Part shown: positions 24,921 to 34,929 of the stretch, in pieces | Layout of the letters: each line of letters opens with the position of its first letter | Numbering within the stretch: position 1 is the stretch's first letter | Source: an uncultured Bacilli bacterium | GTDB lineage: Bacteria > Bacillota_I > Bacilli_A > RF39 > UBA660 | NCBI GenBank assembly: GCA_934097085.1 | Contig: CAKONK010000002.1 | Coordinates: 62,001 to 126,000, forward strand | Reading direction: 5' to 3' | Length of the DNA: 64,000 nt | Translations under genes and position numbers: made by a program | The notes under the pieces: generated by a model | The model's database searches: none | What the model saw: only the letters and a program-made list of their open reading frames with translations | Told to the model about the DNA's origin: nothing

Positions 24921-27900
24921 CTAATTAATTGTATTAAGTAATCTAACAATATATCTTATAAAATGTTCTTTTAAATTTGCATATTTTAATGTAACAATTA
25001 TTTGATTATGTCTATTAGCAAAAGAGAAATTTCTTGAGATACTTAGGGCATTAAGTAAAAGTTTATCTCCTTTAACTTTTGATGATAACTTTTCAGGTAA
25101 AACTATTTCTATGAATCTACCTGTTTGTCTAATTTGTGTAATATTATATTTTTGTGCCATCTTTTCAAACCATTCTTCATACATATAATCTTCCATTTCA
25201 AGGGTAATTTTACCAAAACGATCTTCAAGAACGCTTTTAATTTGCTGCAACTTATCATAACTATCAATTGCATTTATCATCTGATGAATTTCTATCTTAA
25301 TATTTTCATCATCAACATAACTATCATCAATATGTGTATTTATATTTATAAGAGATTGTTCATTATCACTTTCGTTAATAGGTAAACCTTTTACTCTTTT
25401 AAGTTCATCCTCAATCATTTTCGTATAAAGTGACACACCTACTGTATCTACAAATCCTGCTTGGGAAGAGCCAAAAATATCTCCAGAACCACGAATTGAT
25501 AAGTCACGCATTGCTATTTTATAACCACTACCTAATGCTGTAAACTCCTTTATTGCATGTAAACGCTTAACTGCGGTTTCATTTAACATTTTATTTTTAT
25601 TATAAAGTAAATAAGCATAAGCAATTTTATCACTTCGACCAACTCTTCCTCTTATTTGGTATAATTGGGCAAGCCCGAAATTATCGGCATCATAAACTAT
25701 TAACGTATTAGCATTTGCAATATCAATACCATTTTCAATAATCGTAGTACATAACAAAATATCAAACTTATGCATTGTAAAATCTTCCATAATTTCATCT
25801 AAAGCATCTTTATTCATTTGCCCGTGAGCACATCTAATTTTAGCCTCGGGAACTAAAGTTTTTAAAGCATTCATTTTTGACACTAAACCCTCGATATTAT
25901 TATAAAGCATAAATATTTGTCCATTACGACCTAGCTCTTTATAAATTGCATCTTTGATTATGTAATCATCCTCACTAGTAACATAAGTTTGAACTGGGTA
26001 TCTATTATTTGGTGCAGTTTCAATTATAGATAAATTTCGAAGTCCTGATAATGCCATTTTTAAAGTTCTAGGTATTGGGGTTGCTGATAAAGTTAATACA
26101 TTAATATCATTTTTTAATTCCTTTATTTTTTCTTTATGTTTAACTCCAAATCTTTGCTCCTCATCAATTATTAATAAACCTAATTTTTTATATTTAATCT
26201 TATCATTAAATAACTTATGAGTTCCAAATACTACATCAATACTTCCATTTTCTAATCCAGTTAATATGCTTTGTTCCTCTTTTAAGGTGGTAAACCTATT
26301 ATAAAGTCTTATTTCAACAGGCCAAGAGGCAAATCTTTTTTTAGCAACATTATACTGCTGTTTTGATAGTATTGTTGTAGGACACAAATAAATAACCTGT
26401 TTATTATTAAGTATTGCTCTAAACATTGCTCTTAATGCAACCTCGGTTTTACCAAAGCCAACATCACCACAAAGAAGTCTATCCATTGGAATATCACTAT
26501 CTAGATCATCATTAATATCATTAACTGCATTTTGTTGATCTAAAGTTAAATCATAAATAAATTCATTACCAAAAATTTGTTCCTCCTCAAACCTTTTATA
26601 AGGAGTAGTCTTTGTTTCCAATCTTTTTTGATATAAATCCATTAATTCTTTTGTAATATCCTTTATTTTTGCTTCAACATATTTTCTAGTCTTAAGCCAA
26701 GAGGAAGAATTTAATTTATTAATTTTAGGTTTAGTACCATCTTTATCAGAATATTTATAAATATTTTCTATTTTTTGAACTGGTATATATATTTTATCAT
26801 TTCCTTCATAAAGAATTTGAATATAATCTTTTGTTATGTTATTGCTTGTTAAACTAACAAGGCCATTGTAAATACCAATTCCATGATTTATATGAACAAC
26901 ATAATCACCTTTATTAAGTTCATTATAATCTACAATTTTTTTGCCACCGTATAAGTTATTTTGATATTTATAATCCCTTTTTATATTATCTATATCAAAT
27001 TCACTTATTATAACATATTTACCTATAATAAACCCGTGATTAATCTTTTTCTTAATAATATTTACATTTGTAAAAAGTTCTCGAATCTTTTTGATTTCAT
27101 TATCATTTGATAGATAAAAATAAATTTCTTTTCCTGATTCTTTCCACTTATTAACATTTTCTTGCAAAAGAGGAATATCATTATTAAAATTATCAATGCT
27201 TTGCGTAACTATTTCAATATCTGATTTTTCATTTTTAAAATGATTTAAAGTTAAAACATATTCTGGATTTATTTCCTCAAGTTCATATAAAAGTTTTTCA
27301 TGTTTACCACTATGCTGCTTATAAGCAGTAATGTCCTCACAAATCTTTTTATAAGAGGCATTAATCTGTGGTAAGTCCACATTTACTAGAGTTGCTTTAT
27401 CAGTATAATCATAAATTGAACTTGTTTCATTTGTATTTATTTCCGCGATCGGTTTAAGCATTATTTCATCAATACTATTAATAGTCATTTGTGTATTTTC
27501 ATCAAAATACCTAATACTACTTACTATATCATCATCAAATTCAATTCTAATTGGATGCTTCTCATTTATTAAATAAATATCAACAATCATTCCACGGACA
27601 GAAAAGTCCCCTGAAGCAGTAGTTAAGGCATCTTTATTATAACCAAATTCAAATAAAGTATCTAATAATTTCTTTCGAGGTAATTTATCACCAACTTTTA
27701 TTAGCATCTTGCTTTGAGAAAATTCTTTATTATTAGGAAGTAGCATTAAGTAGCCCATTAAGTTACAAATAACAATATGTTTTTTTGAACTTAACTTATC
27801 CAAAGTATTTAGTCTAGTTAATTTTAATTCAGGTGAAGATGCTACCACATCAGATATAAACTCATCTTTTAAAAATAATAATACATCATCACTATATGTT

Positions 27901-28070
27901 TGAAATAAATTATAATAATTATTTGCTTCATAAATAGAGCTTACTAAAAAAATGATATTCTTTTCTTGTTTTTTAAATAAATTTAACACATAAAAAACAT
28001 TTAACTCGGAAGTTAAACCACATATAACACTATTATTTTTATAAACAAAAAAATCATCTAGAAAATCCAT
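24921..28070 (-). CDS. mfd: Transcription-repair coupling factor
   Basis: 1049 residues from the ATG at 28070 (GGAG seven bases away); an ATG four codons earlier lacks an RBS. N-terminal UvrB-like part, CarD-like RNA polymerase-interaction domain (about 380-460, NKGDYVVHINHGIGIYNG), RecG-like helicase with Walker A GDVGFGKTEVA and DEEQRFGV, and a C-terminal TRCF domain. It removes stalled RNA polymerase and recruits UvrA. It starts one base after the pth stop. Confidence 0.97.
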   Translation of the reverse strand: MDFLDDFFVYKNNSVICGLTSELNVFYVLNLFKKQEKNIIFLVSSIYEANNYYNLFQTYSDDVLLFLKDEFISDVVASSPELKLTRLNTLDKLSSKKHIVICNLMGYLMLLPNNKEFSQSKMLIKVGDKLPRKKLLDTLFEFGYNKDALTTASGDFSVRGMIVDIYLINEKHPIRIEFDDDIVSSIRYFDENTQMTINSIDEIMLKPIAEINTNETSSIYDYTDKATLVNVDLPQINASYKKICEDITAYKQHSGKHEKLLYELEEINPEYVLTLNHFKNEKSDIEIVTQSIDNFNNDIPLLQENVNKWKESGKEIYFYLSNDNEIKKIRELFTNVNIIKKKINHGFIIGKYVIISEFDIDNIKRDYKYQNNLYGGKKIVDYNELNKGDYVVHINHGIGIYNGLVSLTSNNITKDYIQILYEGNDKIYIPVQKIENIYKYSDKDGTKPKINKLNSSSWLKTRKYVEAKIKDITKELMDLYQKRLETKTTPYKRFEEEQIFGNEFIYDLTLDQQNAVNDINDDLDSDIPMDRLLCGDVGFGKTEVALRAMFRAILNNKQVIYLCPTTILSKQQYNVAKKRFASWPVEIRLYNRFTTLKEEQSILTGLENGSIDVVFGTHKLFNDKIKYKKLGLLIIDEEQRFGVKHKEKIKELKNDINVLTLSATPIPRTLKMALSGLRNLSIIETAPNNRYPVQTYVTSEDDYIIKDAIYKELGRNGQIFMLYNNIEGLVSKMNALKTLVPEAKIRCAHGQMNKDALDEIMEDFTMHKFDILLCTTIIENGIDIANANTLIVYDADNFGLAQLYQIRGRVGRSDKIAYAYLLYNKNKMLNETAVKRLHAIKEFTALGSGYKIAMRDLSIRGSGDIFGSSQAGFVDTVGVSLYTKMIEDELKRVKGLPINESDNEQSLININTHIDDSYVDDENIKIEIHQMINAIDSYDKLQQIKSVLEDRFGKITLEMEDYMYEEWFEKMAQKYNITQIRQTGRFIEIVLPEKLSSKVKGDKLLLNALSISRNFSFANRHNQIIVTLKYANLKEHFIRYIVRLLNTIN

Positions 28071-28071
28071 T

Positions 28072-28623
28072 TTATTCTCCATTTGAATTATATTTATTCA
28101 TACACACTGTAGTACCATCACAAATAAATGTATTAATCATTTCTTTAAACTTATCATTTTGTAAATAAGTTATTTCCTCTTTTGATAAATTACCTAGAAC
28201 ATAATCTTTTTGATCTAAAGAAAACTTTCTACCAATACCCACTTTTAAATGAGTAAAATTAGTTGTTCCTAAAGAATTTATAATTGATTTAATACCGTTA
28301 TGTCCTCCAGCTGAAGAGTTAAATTTAAATCTAATAGTTTTTTCTGGTAAATCTAAATCATCGTGAATTATTAAAATATCTTCAGTTGAAATCTTATAAA
28401 AATTAACCACCTTTTGTACTGCTAAACCTGATAAATTCATAAAAGTTAATGGTTTAATAAAAATAACTTTTTCATTATTAATATTTTTTTCTAAAAATTC
28501 ATAATTATCTTTAGTATGCCATTTTTCACCATTAAAATAACTATCTAAAATAATAAATCCAACATTATGTCTTGATTTTTCATATTCTTTACCAGGATTA
28601 CCTAGTCCCACGATTAACTTCAT
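28072..28623 (-). CDS. pth: Peptidyl-tRNA hydrolase
   Basis: 183 residues. IVGLGNPGKEYEKSRHNVGF holds the catalytic His, and KPLTFMNLSG and DDLDLPEKTIRFK followed by GGHNGIKSI are conserved. It recycles peptidyl-tRNA; the Bacillus homologue is SpoVC. Its start lies within the 3' end of the methyltransferase gene. Confidence 0.97.
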   Translation of the reverse strand: MKLIVGLGNPGKEYEKSRHNVGFIILDSYFNGEKWHTKDNYEFLEKNINNEKVIFIKPLTFMNLSGLAVQKVVNFYKISTEDILIIHDDLDLPEKTIRFKFNSSAGGHNGIKSIINSLGTTNFTHLKVGIGRKFSLDQKDYVLGNLSKEEITYLQNDKFKEMINTFICDGTTVCMNKYNSNGE

Positions 28624-29332
28624 TACTTCCTCCTTTAAAAATATTTTGATATGTTTGCATATTTTCTATATTAACTACATCATTAATAATAACGTGTTTT
28701 TTAGAATTTTTAACCGCCTTCACAATTACTAAAGATGGTGCTCTATCTTTTTTAGTTTTAATTAACTGAACTTTTTTTATACCTATATTATATTTATTTC
28801 CAAGTATGATTAGTTCATCTAATCTTTGTGCTCGATTAACTATATAAATGGCACCTTTTGATGATAAAGCATAATCTGCAATTTGAAATATATTTTCTAA
28901 TGTTAAATAAACTTCGTGTCTAGCAATAGTTTTTTCTTCTTGAAGATTTACCATATTACCATTGTATTCAAAATAAGGTGGATTACAAACTATAGTATTA
29001 AAATAACCTGAATCATAATATTTATTCAAGTTTTTTGCATCATCATTAATGATTTTTATTTGCTCTATAAGATTATTTTCTTTAACGGACATTTCTGCTA
29101 AATTTGCAATTTTTTTTTGGATTTCAAAGCCTACAATATTATTTTTTGTATACTCTGCCAAAATAAGTGATACTGCACCGTTTCCAGTACAAATATCTAA
29201 TATATTTCCTTTTAAATCTTTCTTATCAACAAACTCCGCTAATAAAATGGAATCTATTGAAAACTTAAAAAACTCAGTATCTTGATAAATGTAGCGATTT
29301 TTGTAATCGTATAAATCATTTCTTACTATCAT
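28598..29332 (-). CDS. tRNA1(Val)-like adenine N6-methyltransferase (YabB family)
   Basis: 244 residues. Rossmann fold SAM motif ILDICTGNGAVSLILAE (residues about 44-60) and the amino-methyltransferase motif NPPYF. RNA m6A methyltransferases of the TrmN6/YabB group have this make-up. Order ricT-yabB matches Bacillus (yaaT-yabA-yabB), but yabA is missing between them. The end overlaps pth by 26 bp. Confidence 0.85.
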   Translation of the reverse strand: MIVRNDLYDYKNRYIYQDTEFFKFSIDSILLAEFVDKKDLKGNILDICTGNGAVSLILAEYTKNNIVGFEIQKKIANLAEMSVKENNLIEQIKIINDDAKNLNKYYDSGYFNTIVCNPPYFEYNGNMVNLQEEKTIARHEVYLTLENIFQIADYALSSKGAIYIVNRAQRLDELIILGNKYNIGIKKVQLIKTKKDRAPSLVIVKAVKNSKKHVIINDVVNIENMQTYQNIFKGGSNEVNRGTR

Positions 29333-30101
29333 TTATAATCTCTTCTGCATCTACTAGAATCTTTTGTTCATCAACAATAATTTTATACTTCTTATTTAAA
29401 ATATCAACACCAATTACCGTTGCATCTTTGCCTTTATACTTGATGATACTACCAACAGATTTTAAATTTTTACCACATCTAATATATTCATCATCTTCAT
29501 AACCTAAACAACATAAAAGTCTTCCACAACAGCCATTAATTTTTGATGGGTTAAGTGCTAAATTTTGATCTTTTGCCATATTCATTGTAATAGAATCAAA
29601 TTGATTTAAAAAATTTGAACAACATAGTTTTCGACCACAAACACCAATTCCGCCAACTTGTTTTGCTTTATCTCTTGCTCCTATTTGACGAAGTTCAATA
29701 CGAGTTCTAAATTGACCAGCAAGTTTTCGTGCAAGTTCACGGAAATCAACTCTTTCTTCAGCATAAAAATTAAATAGAAGTTGAGCTCTATTTAAAGTAT
29801 ATTGAGCATTTATTATATTCATATTCAAATCTAACTCTTTAGCAAAATTTCTTGCTTTTGCGAGTGCAAGTTCAGCATCTTTTATATTAGTATAGAAATT
29901 ATCTTGATCTTCTTTTGTAGCCTTTCGTAAAATTTCTTTTAAATCATCAGTTTTTAGTGAATCTACTATTTTTACGATTTTTGCATATTGTTCACCTTTA
30001 TCAGTATCAACAATAACTTCATCATCAATATCAAATTTCTCTAAACTTTTAAAATAATATAATTTATTATTTCCTTTATATATTACTGCATAACTATTCA
30101 T
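29316..30101 (-). CDS. ricT: PSP1-domain regulatory iron-sulfur protein RicT (YaaT)
   Basis: 261 residues. PSP1 domain with many Cys: VCGRKLCCSNFL and INGCCGRLLCCLGYED (about residues 155-195), likely ligands of Fe-S clusters as in the Bacillus RicAFT complex, which promotes RNase Y mRNA processing and phosphorelay signalling. It lies after holB and overlaps it by 8 bp. Confidence 0.93.
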   Translation of the reverse strand: MNSYAVIYKGNNKLYYFKSLEKFDIDDEVIVDTDKGEQYAKIVKIVDSLKTDDLKEILRKATKEDQDNFYTNIKDAELALAKARNFAKELDLNMNIINAQYTLNRAQLLFNFYAEERVDFRELARKLAGQFRTRIELRQIGARDKAKQVGGIGVCGRKLCCSNFLNQFDSITMNMAKDQNLALNPSKINGCCGRLLCCLGYEDDEYIRCGKNLKSVGSIIKYKGKDATVIGVDILNKKYKIIVDEQKILVDAEEIINDSKK

Positions 30102-30897
30102 TTATTTCTCCTAACTCTAGTGTTAATCCACTTAATAACAAGCTTAAATTAACATTATATTGTAATTTATACAAATAATTGTCAATAATAGTAAGCTTTT
30201 TAAGTATTTTACTATTCAGGACATTATTTGTAAACAATTTTTGATGGTAACAATCATATAAAACCTTTATTAAGGTAATCAAGTTTGTTTTATCAACATA
30301 TTTTTTTAAAATTACACTATTATTATATAAAATTATATTAGAATTATCTAGTTCTATTTTAGTTAAAAATTCATTTGCATCATTTAAAACTTCATTATAT
30401 TCCTCTGTACTTAATCCGTAAGAATTAAAATCATTAGATTCCTGATAGTTTACTTTTAAAACTTCGAGTCTACTTAAAATCGTTGGAGCAATATTTTCTT
30501 TAGAATCTGTTATAAAAAATCCAATTATATTATCTTCGGGTTCCTCTAAAAACTTAAGCATTTGATTATAAGCAGAACTATTCATTTTTTCAGGACTTAC
30601 AATAACATAAATATTTTGAGATGTATATAAAGAACATAAATTAAAGGATTTTTGAATATCAGATACTGCATCTTTTTTTATAGTTTTTTCACTAGTTTCG
30701 ATAATTTTTAGACTTGGTAAATAATTATTATCAACTAAAGCATTAATATTTTCTATTTCAGAAAAGATATTTTTTACAAAAGTTTTTAAATCAATTAAAC
30801 ATTTTTGAATATCATTTGTTTCAAACAAATAAGCGTGAGCAAGTTTATTCTCACAATATAAAGTATACAAATTTTCAAATACATTATTTAACTTCAT
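30094..30897 (-). CDS. holB: DNA polymerase III delta-prime subunit
   Basis: 267 residues, shorter than the usual 320-330. KLAHAYLFE near the start, YVIVSPEKMNSSAYNQMLKFLEEPEDN and FFITDSKENIAPTILSRLE (clamp-loader SRC-like region LSRLE) identify the clamp-loader fold. No Walker A lysine is visible, as is typical for delta-prime. It overlaps ricT. Confidence 0.88.
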   Translation of the reverse strand: MKLNNVFENLYTLYCENKLAHAYLFETNDIQKCLIDLKTFVKNIFSEIENINALVDNNYLPSLKIIETSEKTIKKDAVSDIQKSFNLCSLYTSQNIYVIVSPEKMNSSAYNQMLKFLEEPEDNIIGFFITDSKENIAPTILSRLEVLKVNYQESNDFNSYGLSTEEYNEVLNDANEFLTKIELDNSNIILYNNSVILKKYVDKTNLITLIKVLYDCYHQKLFTNNVLNSKILKKLTIIDNYLYKLQYNVNLSLLLSGLTLELGEINE

Positions 30898-30906
30898 ATA
30901 AACCTC

Positions 30907-31092
30907 TTAAATTATTAAATATAATATTACAATACCACAAAGACCTGGGAAATCAAGTAAAGATACAACTAAAATTGAAATTAAATTAATAGGAATAATA
31001 ATATTTAAAGATGACAGTAACAAATTTACTGCATATAAGATACATATAGATATTACTACTTTTCTAACTACAATAAATAATTTTTTTATCAT
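30907..31092 (-). CDS. bofA: Pro-sigma-K processing inhibitor BofA family
   Basis: 61 residues, two membrane helices (about 8-26 and 35-58) and the ending LLDFPGLCGIVILYL that recalls the conserved GxPGxxxL of BofA. It follows recR, as bofA does in Bacillus (recR-yaaL-bofA). In the family it holds the SpoIVFB protease inactive during sporulation. No sigma-K or SpoIVF genes are in the window. Confidence 0.75.
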   Translation of the reverse strand: MIKKLFIVVRKVVISICILYAVNLLLSSLNIIIPINLISILVVSLLDFPGLCGIVILYLII

Positions 31093-31127
31093 ATTTCATC
31101 ATTACATAATATGAAAAAAATGGGCGT

Positions 31128-31724
31128 TTATGATATTATTTTTCTATCACTTAATGCTTTATCAAGTGTTAAAACATCCAAATAATCAATCTCTGCACCC
31201 ATTGGAATACCATAAGATAATCTTGATATAGTTACTCCCTTATTTTCAAATATTTGCTTAATGTATAAGGTTGTAGTTTGACCCTCAATTGATGAACGAA
31301 GAGCAATAATAATTTCTGGTTTATCTAATTTTTCTATTCTTTTTACTAATGATGATATGTTGATATCTTGTGGAGATATATTATCTATTGGAGAAATCAA
31401 TCCATTTAAAACGTGATAAACGCCTTTATAATTACCTGCTTTTTCAAAAGAAATAAGACTTTTATAATCTTCGACTACACATATTAAGTTTTTATCTCTT
31501 GTTTCATCATTACAAATATCGCAAACTTCGTTATCAGTAAGATTACAACATATTTTACAAGGTTTAAGTACCTTTTTTGCTTTTATCAAAGTATTGCTAA
31601 AGTTATTTAGTTCATCCTCGGATAAATCTAATGTTGCTAAAGCAAGTCTTTCAGCACTTTTTTCACCAATTGTAGGATACTTTTTAAAACAACTAATTAA
31701 TTCCTCTAAAACTTTAGGATACAT
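31128..31724 (-). CDS. recR: Recombination protein RecR
   Basis: 198 residues. Helix-hairpin-helix start (FKKYPTIGEKSAERLA), zinc finger CKICCNLTDNEVCDIC and Toprim domain with CVVEDYKSLISFE and GIPMGAEIDYLD. It acts with RecF and RecO in gap repair. It follows the yaaK stop directly and precedes bofA. Confidence 0.97.
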   Translation of the reverse strand: MYPKVLEELISCFKKYPTIGEKSAERLALATLDLSEDELNNFSNTLIKAKKVLKPCKICCNLTDNEVCDICNDETRDKNLICVVEDYKSLISFEKAGNYKGVYHVLNGLISPIDNISPQDINISSLVKRIEKLDKPEIIIALRSSIEGQTTTLYIKQIFENKGVTISRLSYGIPMGAEIDYLDVLTLDKALSDRKIIS

Positions 31725-32020
31725 TAAAATAAACCACCCATATTAGAGTATTTACCCAATTTATTTTCAGTTTCTTTATCAATTTGTTTTAAAGCATCTT
31801 TTACAGCAATTAATATCATATCTGATAATATTTCTTTATTTTCTTTATCAAAAGCATTATCATTTATTATATTTACACTTTGAATGTCCTTATCTCCCTT
31901 AAATGTGACCTCAACCCATTCAGATTTACCAGTAAATGTCATTGCATCTAACTCACCTTTTTTATTCATAATATCTTTTTGCATTCTTTGTGCTTGTTGC
32001 ATTATTTGTTGCATATTCAT
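31724..32020 (-). CDS. Nucleoid-associated protein YaaK/EbfC
   Basis: 98 residues. MQQIMQQAQRMQKDI start, VEVTFKGDKDIQSVNI and the C-terminal KLGKYSNMGGLF are family marks. The homodimer binds DNA; it is co-transcribed between dnaX and recR in many bacteria, as here. Confidence 0.95.
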   Translation of the reverse strand: MNMQQIMQQAQRMQKDIMNKKGELDAMTFTGKSEWVEVTFKGDKDIQSVNIINDNAFDKENKEILSDMILIAVKDALKQIDKETENKLGKYSNMGGLF

Positions 32021-32034
32021 AAAAAAATTCCTCC

Positions 32035-33618
32035 TTAACTTTCTTCAATCTTTTTTTTATTGAACACATCTATTATATCATCATATTCTATATTTTGTGC
32101 ATTTTCTTCAATAAATTGATATTTTATATTATTTTTTAAATTATTTTTATATTTTTCCATTTCATTTAGCCAATTTTCATTACTTGTGGCAATAAATTTA
32201 TAATTAGAATTGTTAGATTTATTAAAATCATCCTCTAGCGAACTAATATTTGTGTTTATTTCATTAACTAAAGCTGTTATTTGTGTTAATAATACAATAA
32301 TTTCTGATGATGCTAACACTACTTTTGCATCTTCAATTAATCCTAGGATTTTTTTGTTTTCATAGGTATTTAAAAATGTATTCCACATTTCAGAAGATTT
32401 AATCTTTTCTTCTTTTGAGGCACTTACAAAACAATTATTAATACGAATACTTTCTAAATTAGTTAAATTACGTTCAATTTTTGGTGCTTTTTCAACTGTT
32501 TTTATGTTGATAGGTTCTTTTTCTTGTTTTTCATCAATATTTTTAGAATAATCAACATCTTTTTTGACACTTGATTGAGAATTTTTATTAACATTAGTAT
32601 TAACATAACTTAATAAAGTAAGTTCAAGCATACCAAATATATCAACATTTATATTAGTTTTATATAAAGATTCAGTTAATTTAAAACTTAATTCCTGATA
32701 AGTATTATAATCAATATTTTCTATTTTTCTATTTAACTTAATATCTACCGCGTGTTTATTAATTTCTTTAATAATTTTTTTAACTAAAGTTTTATAATCA
32801 ACATTTAAATCTCTACATTTATCAACAAATTTTATAATATTTTCAACATTATTTTCATTTATATCATCAATTAAGGTTTTAATATCATTGTTAGATATTG
32901 TACCTAAAGTAGAGATTACATCATCGTATTCAACTTTTTTGTTAAGTTTTGATAATTGGTCTAAAATGCTTAATGCATCACGCATTCCACCATCGGAATA
33001 GTTAGTAATTTCCTCGATTGCTTCGTCAGAAATATCAATATTTTCTTCTTTAGATATTTTTTTTAATTGTTCATGAATATCTTTATTTGCAATTTTACGA
33101 AAATCAAGTCTTTGACATCTTGATAACACAGTTATTGGGACATCCTCAATGTTGGTAGTAGCTAAAATAAATACTACATGTGATGGTGGCTCCTCTAAAG
33201 TTAAAAGTAATGCATTAAAAGCACTTGTGCTTAACATATGAACTTCATCAATTATATACACTTTATATTTGGATGTTATTGGAGATAGTTTTACATTATC
33301 AATAATTTCTCTAATTTGATCTACCCCAGTATTTGAGGCTGCATCTATCTCATATATATCATTATTTAAATTAAAATTATTGCAAATGTCGCAATTTAAA
33401 CAAGGATTACCATCGGTAATATTTAAACAGTTAATTGCTTTTGCAAATATCTTTGCAGTACTTGTTTTACCTGTTCCTCTAGGGCCTGAAAATATATATG
33501 CGTGAGAAATTTTGTTGTTAATAATACTATCTTTCAACAAAGTAATAATATTATTTTGCCCCACTATTTCATCAAATGTTTTTGGACGATATTTTCTGTA
33601 TAAAACTTTATAATTCAT
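32035..33618 (-). CDS. dnaX: DNA polymerase III gamma/tau subunit
   Basis: 527 residues. YRKYRPKTFDEIVGQ, Walker A GPRGTGKTSTAK, zinc Cys cluster CLNCDICNNF, YIIDEVHMLS and the SRC motif LSRCQRLDFR. It is the clamp-loader ATPase. The C-terminal part after about residue 370 is divergent and Lys/Asn rich. An extended -10 promoter (TGGTATAAT, 33640-33645) lies just upstream. Confidence 0.97.
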   Translation of the reverse strand: MNYKVLYRKYRPKTFDEIVGQNNIITLLKDSIINNKISHAYIFSGPRGTGKTSTAKIFAKAINCLNITDGNPCLNCDICNNFNLNNDIYEIDAASNTGVDQIREIIDNVKLSPITSKYKVYIIDEVHMLSTSAFNALLLTLEEPPSHVVFILATTNIEDVPITVLSRCQRLDFRKIANKDIHEQLKKISKEENIDISDEAIEEITNYSDGGMRDALSILDQLSKLNKKVEYDDVISTLGTISNNDIKTLIDDINENNVENIIKFVDKCRDLNVDYKTLVKKIIKEINKHAVDIKLNRKIENIDYNTYQELSFKLTESLYKTNINVDIFGMLELTLLSYVNTNVNKNSQSSVKKDVDYSKNIDEKQEKEPINIKTVEKAPKIERNLTNLESIRINNCFVSASKEEKIKSSEMWNTFLNTYENKKILGLIEDAKVVLASSEIIVLLTQITALVNEINTNISSLEDDFNKSNNSNYKFIATSNENWLNEMEKYKNNLKNNIKYQFIEENAQNIEYDDIIDVFNKKKIEES

Positions 33619-33635
33619 TGTACCTCCATCTCTTT

Positions 33636-33650
33636 ATATATTATACCAAT
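33636..33650 (-). promoter_or_regulatory. Extended -10 promoter of dnaX
   Basis: Minus strand TTGGTATAAT with TATAAT at 33640-33645; no good -35. Confidence 0.45.
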
Positions 33651-33665
33651 CAATTAACTATTTTT

Positions 33666-34076
33666 CTATCTTTTATTAGCAAAAAAATTATTAATTATTT
33701 CATTAAAAAAGTTATTATCAATCTCTAGTTTTTTATAATTTATATTATATGTATTAACTTTTTTAAAATTTGAATTTACTAAATAATATACATTATCAAT
33801 TCTTGATTGTTTAATAATTTCTTTACACATATCACATGGTTCTAATGTAACATACATTTCATAACCATTTAGTCGCCAATCTTTAGTCTTTTTTGCTGCT
33901 TTTTTTATTGCTAAAACCTCTGCGTGATTTAATATAAAATTTGTTTTATGTTTTAAATTATGAGATCTAGATATTATTTTATTATTTTTAGTTATAATGC
34001 ACGCAATTGGTACTTCATCTTTTTTGAATGCTTTTTTACATTCTTTAATTAAAATATTTAAAAATTTTTCATTCAT
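33666..34076 (-). CDS. tadA: tRNA adenosine(34) deaminase TadA
   Basis: 136 residues, a little short. Zinc deaminase motifs NHAEVLAI (His and catalytic Glu) and TLEPCDMC (two Cys). It makes inosine at the wobble base of tRNA-Arg. RBS is weak. The gene is followed by dnaX; in Bacillus the SRP RNA gene lies between the two, whereas here it lies upstream. Confidence 0.92.
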   Translation of the reverse strand: MNEKFLNILIKECKKAFKKDEVPIACIITKNNKIISRSHNLKHKTNFILNHAEVLAIKKAAKKTKDWRLNGYEMYVTLEPCDMCKEIIKQSRIDNVYYLVNSNFKKVNTYNINYKKLEIDNNFFNEIINNFFANKR

Positions 34077-34086
34077 TTATAACCTC

Positions 34087-34164
34087 AAAAAAAGTGCACA
34101 CAAACATTGATTGATATGGCTGCTTTATTCCTAACCTGACCAGTTTACAATATATTTGTTGCAC
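34087..34164 (-). ncRNA. ffs: Small signal recognition particle RNA (4.5S type)
   Basis: Minus strand 34164 to about 34094, then a T-run. GGTCAGG, the GGAA tetraloop and AGCAGCC form the conserved domain IV hairpin (34120-34141). The ends pair as GTGCA/TGCAC, with CAAA matching TTTG. It has its own promoter and its 3' T-run serves as terminator. Length about 71-78 bases, so it is the short form without an Alu domain. Confidence 0.87.
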
Positions 34165-34170
34165 AAATAA

Positions 34171-34199
34171 ATAATAACAAATTATATAATAATTGGCAA
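34171..34199 (-). promoter_or_regulatory. Promoter of the SRP RNA gene
   Basis: Minus strand: TTGCCA (34194-34199), 17-base spacer, TATTAT (34171-34176), with the predicted start near 34164. Confidence 0.7.
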
Positions 34200-34265
34200 G
34201 TATTTTTGATAAATTTTTTTAAAAATGGTCGATTTTTTGGCATAAGTTAGGCAAAAATTCGTCAA

Positions 34266-34281
34266 TGTTTCACGTGAAACA
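34266..34281. other. parS site 1
   Basis: Perfect palindrome TGTTTCACGTGAAACA, the consensus ParB/Spo0J site. Confidence 0.95.
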
Positions 34282-34432
34282 TTGGTGGTGAATTACATAT
34301 CTTCCATATATAATAATAAATATAATTAACTAAGTAATAGTATTTTATAATATATAATCTAATTAGATTTTTGAAATTATTTTTGTAAAAAAAAGGCTGT
34401 TTTTTGGCATATATTAGGCAAAAAATAAGTAA

Positions 34433-34448
34433 TGTTTCACGTGAAACA
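34433..34448. other. parS site 2
   Basis: TGTTTCACGTGAAACA, identical to site 1 and 167 bp from it. Confidence 0.95.
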
Positions 34449-34599
34449 TTGGCGGTGAAATACATATTTTCCATATATAATAATAAATAAAATTGACCAA
34501 GCAATAGTATTTTTATAATATATAAACTAATTAGATTTTGTAATTATTTTTTAACAAAAAAGGCTGTTTTTTGGCATATTTTAGGGGAATTTTAATCAA

Positions 34600-34615
34600 T
34601 GTTTCACGTGAAACA
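34600..34615. other. parS site 3
   Basis: TGTTTCACGTGAAACA, 167 bp from site 2. Confidence 0.95.
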
Positions 34616-34766
34616 TTGGTGGTGAATTACATATCTTCATATATAATATTAAAAAAAATTATGTAAACAGTAGTATCTTACACTATGATAATTTAATTAG
34701 ATTATGGCATTAACTTTTTAATAAAAAGGGCTATTTTTTAGCATATATTAGGGGAATTTTAGCTAA

Positions 34767-34782
34767 TGTTTCACGTGAAACA
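34767..34782. other. parS site 4
   Basis: TGTTTCACGTGAAACA, 167 bp from site 3. Confidence 0.95.
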
Positions 34783-34929
34783 TTAGGGTCAATATATATA
34801 CTTTACTTGATAAATTTAATAAACAAAATCAATTTAATATCAGAATCATATAATGTGAAAATTGTATGATTGATTTAAATTTTATAAATTTTTTTAATAA
34901 AAAAACGCTATTTTTTGGCATATATTAGG

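Noticed and set aside
34262..34504. An 80-codon minus-strand frame inside the parS array
   Set aside because: It is made of two repeat units and AT-rich filler, has no RBS or known motif, and exists only because the repeat has few stops.
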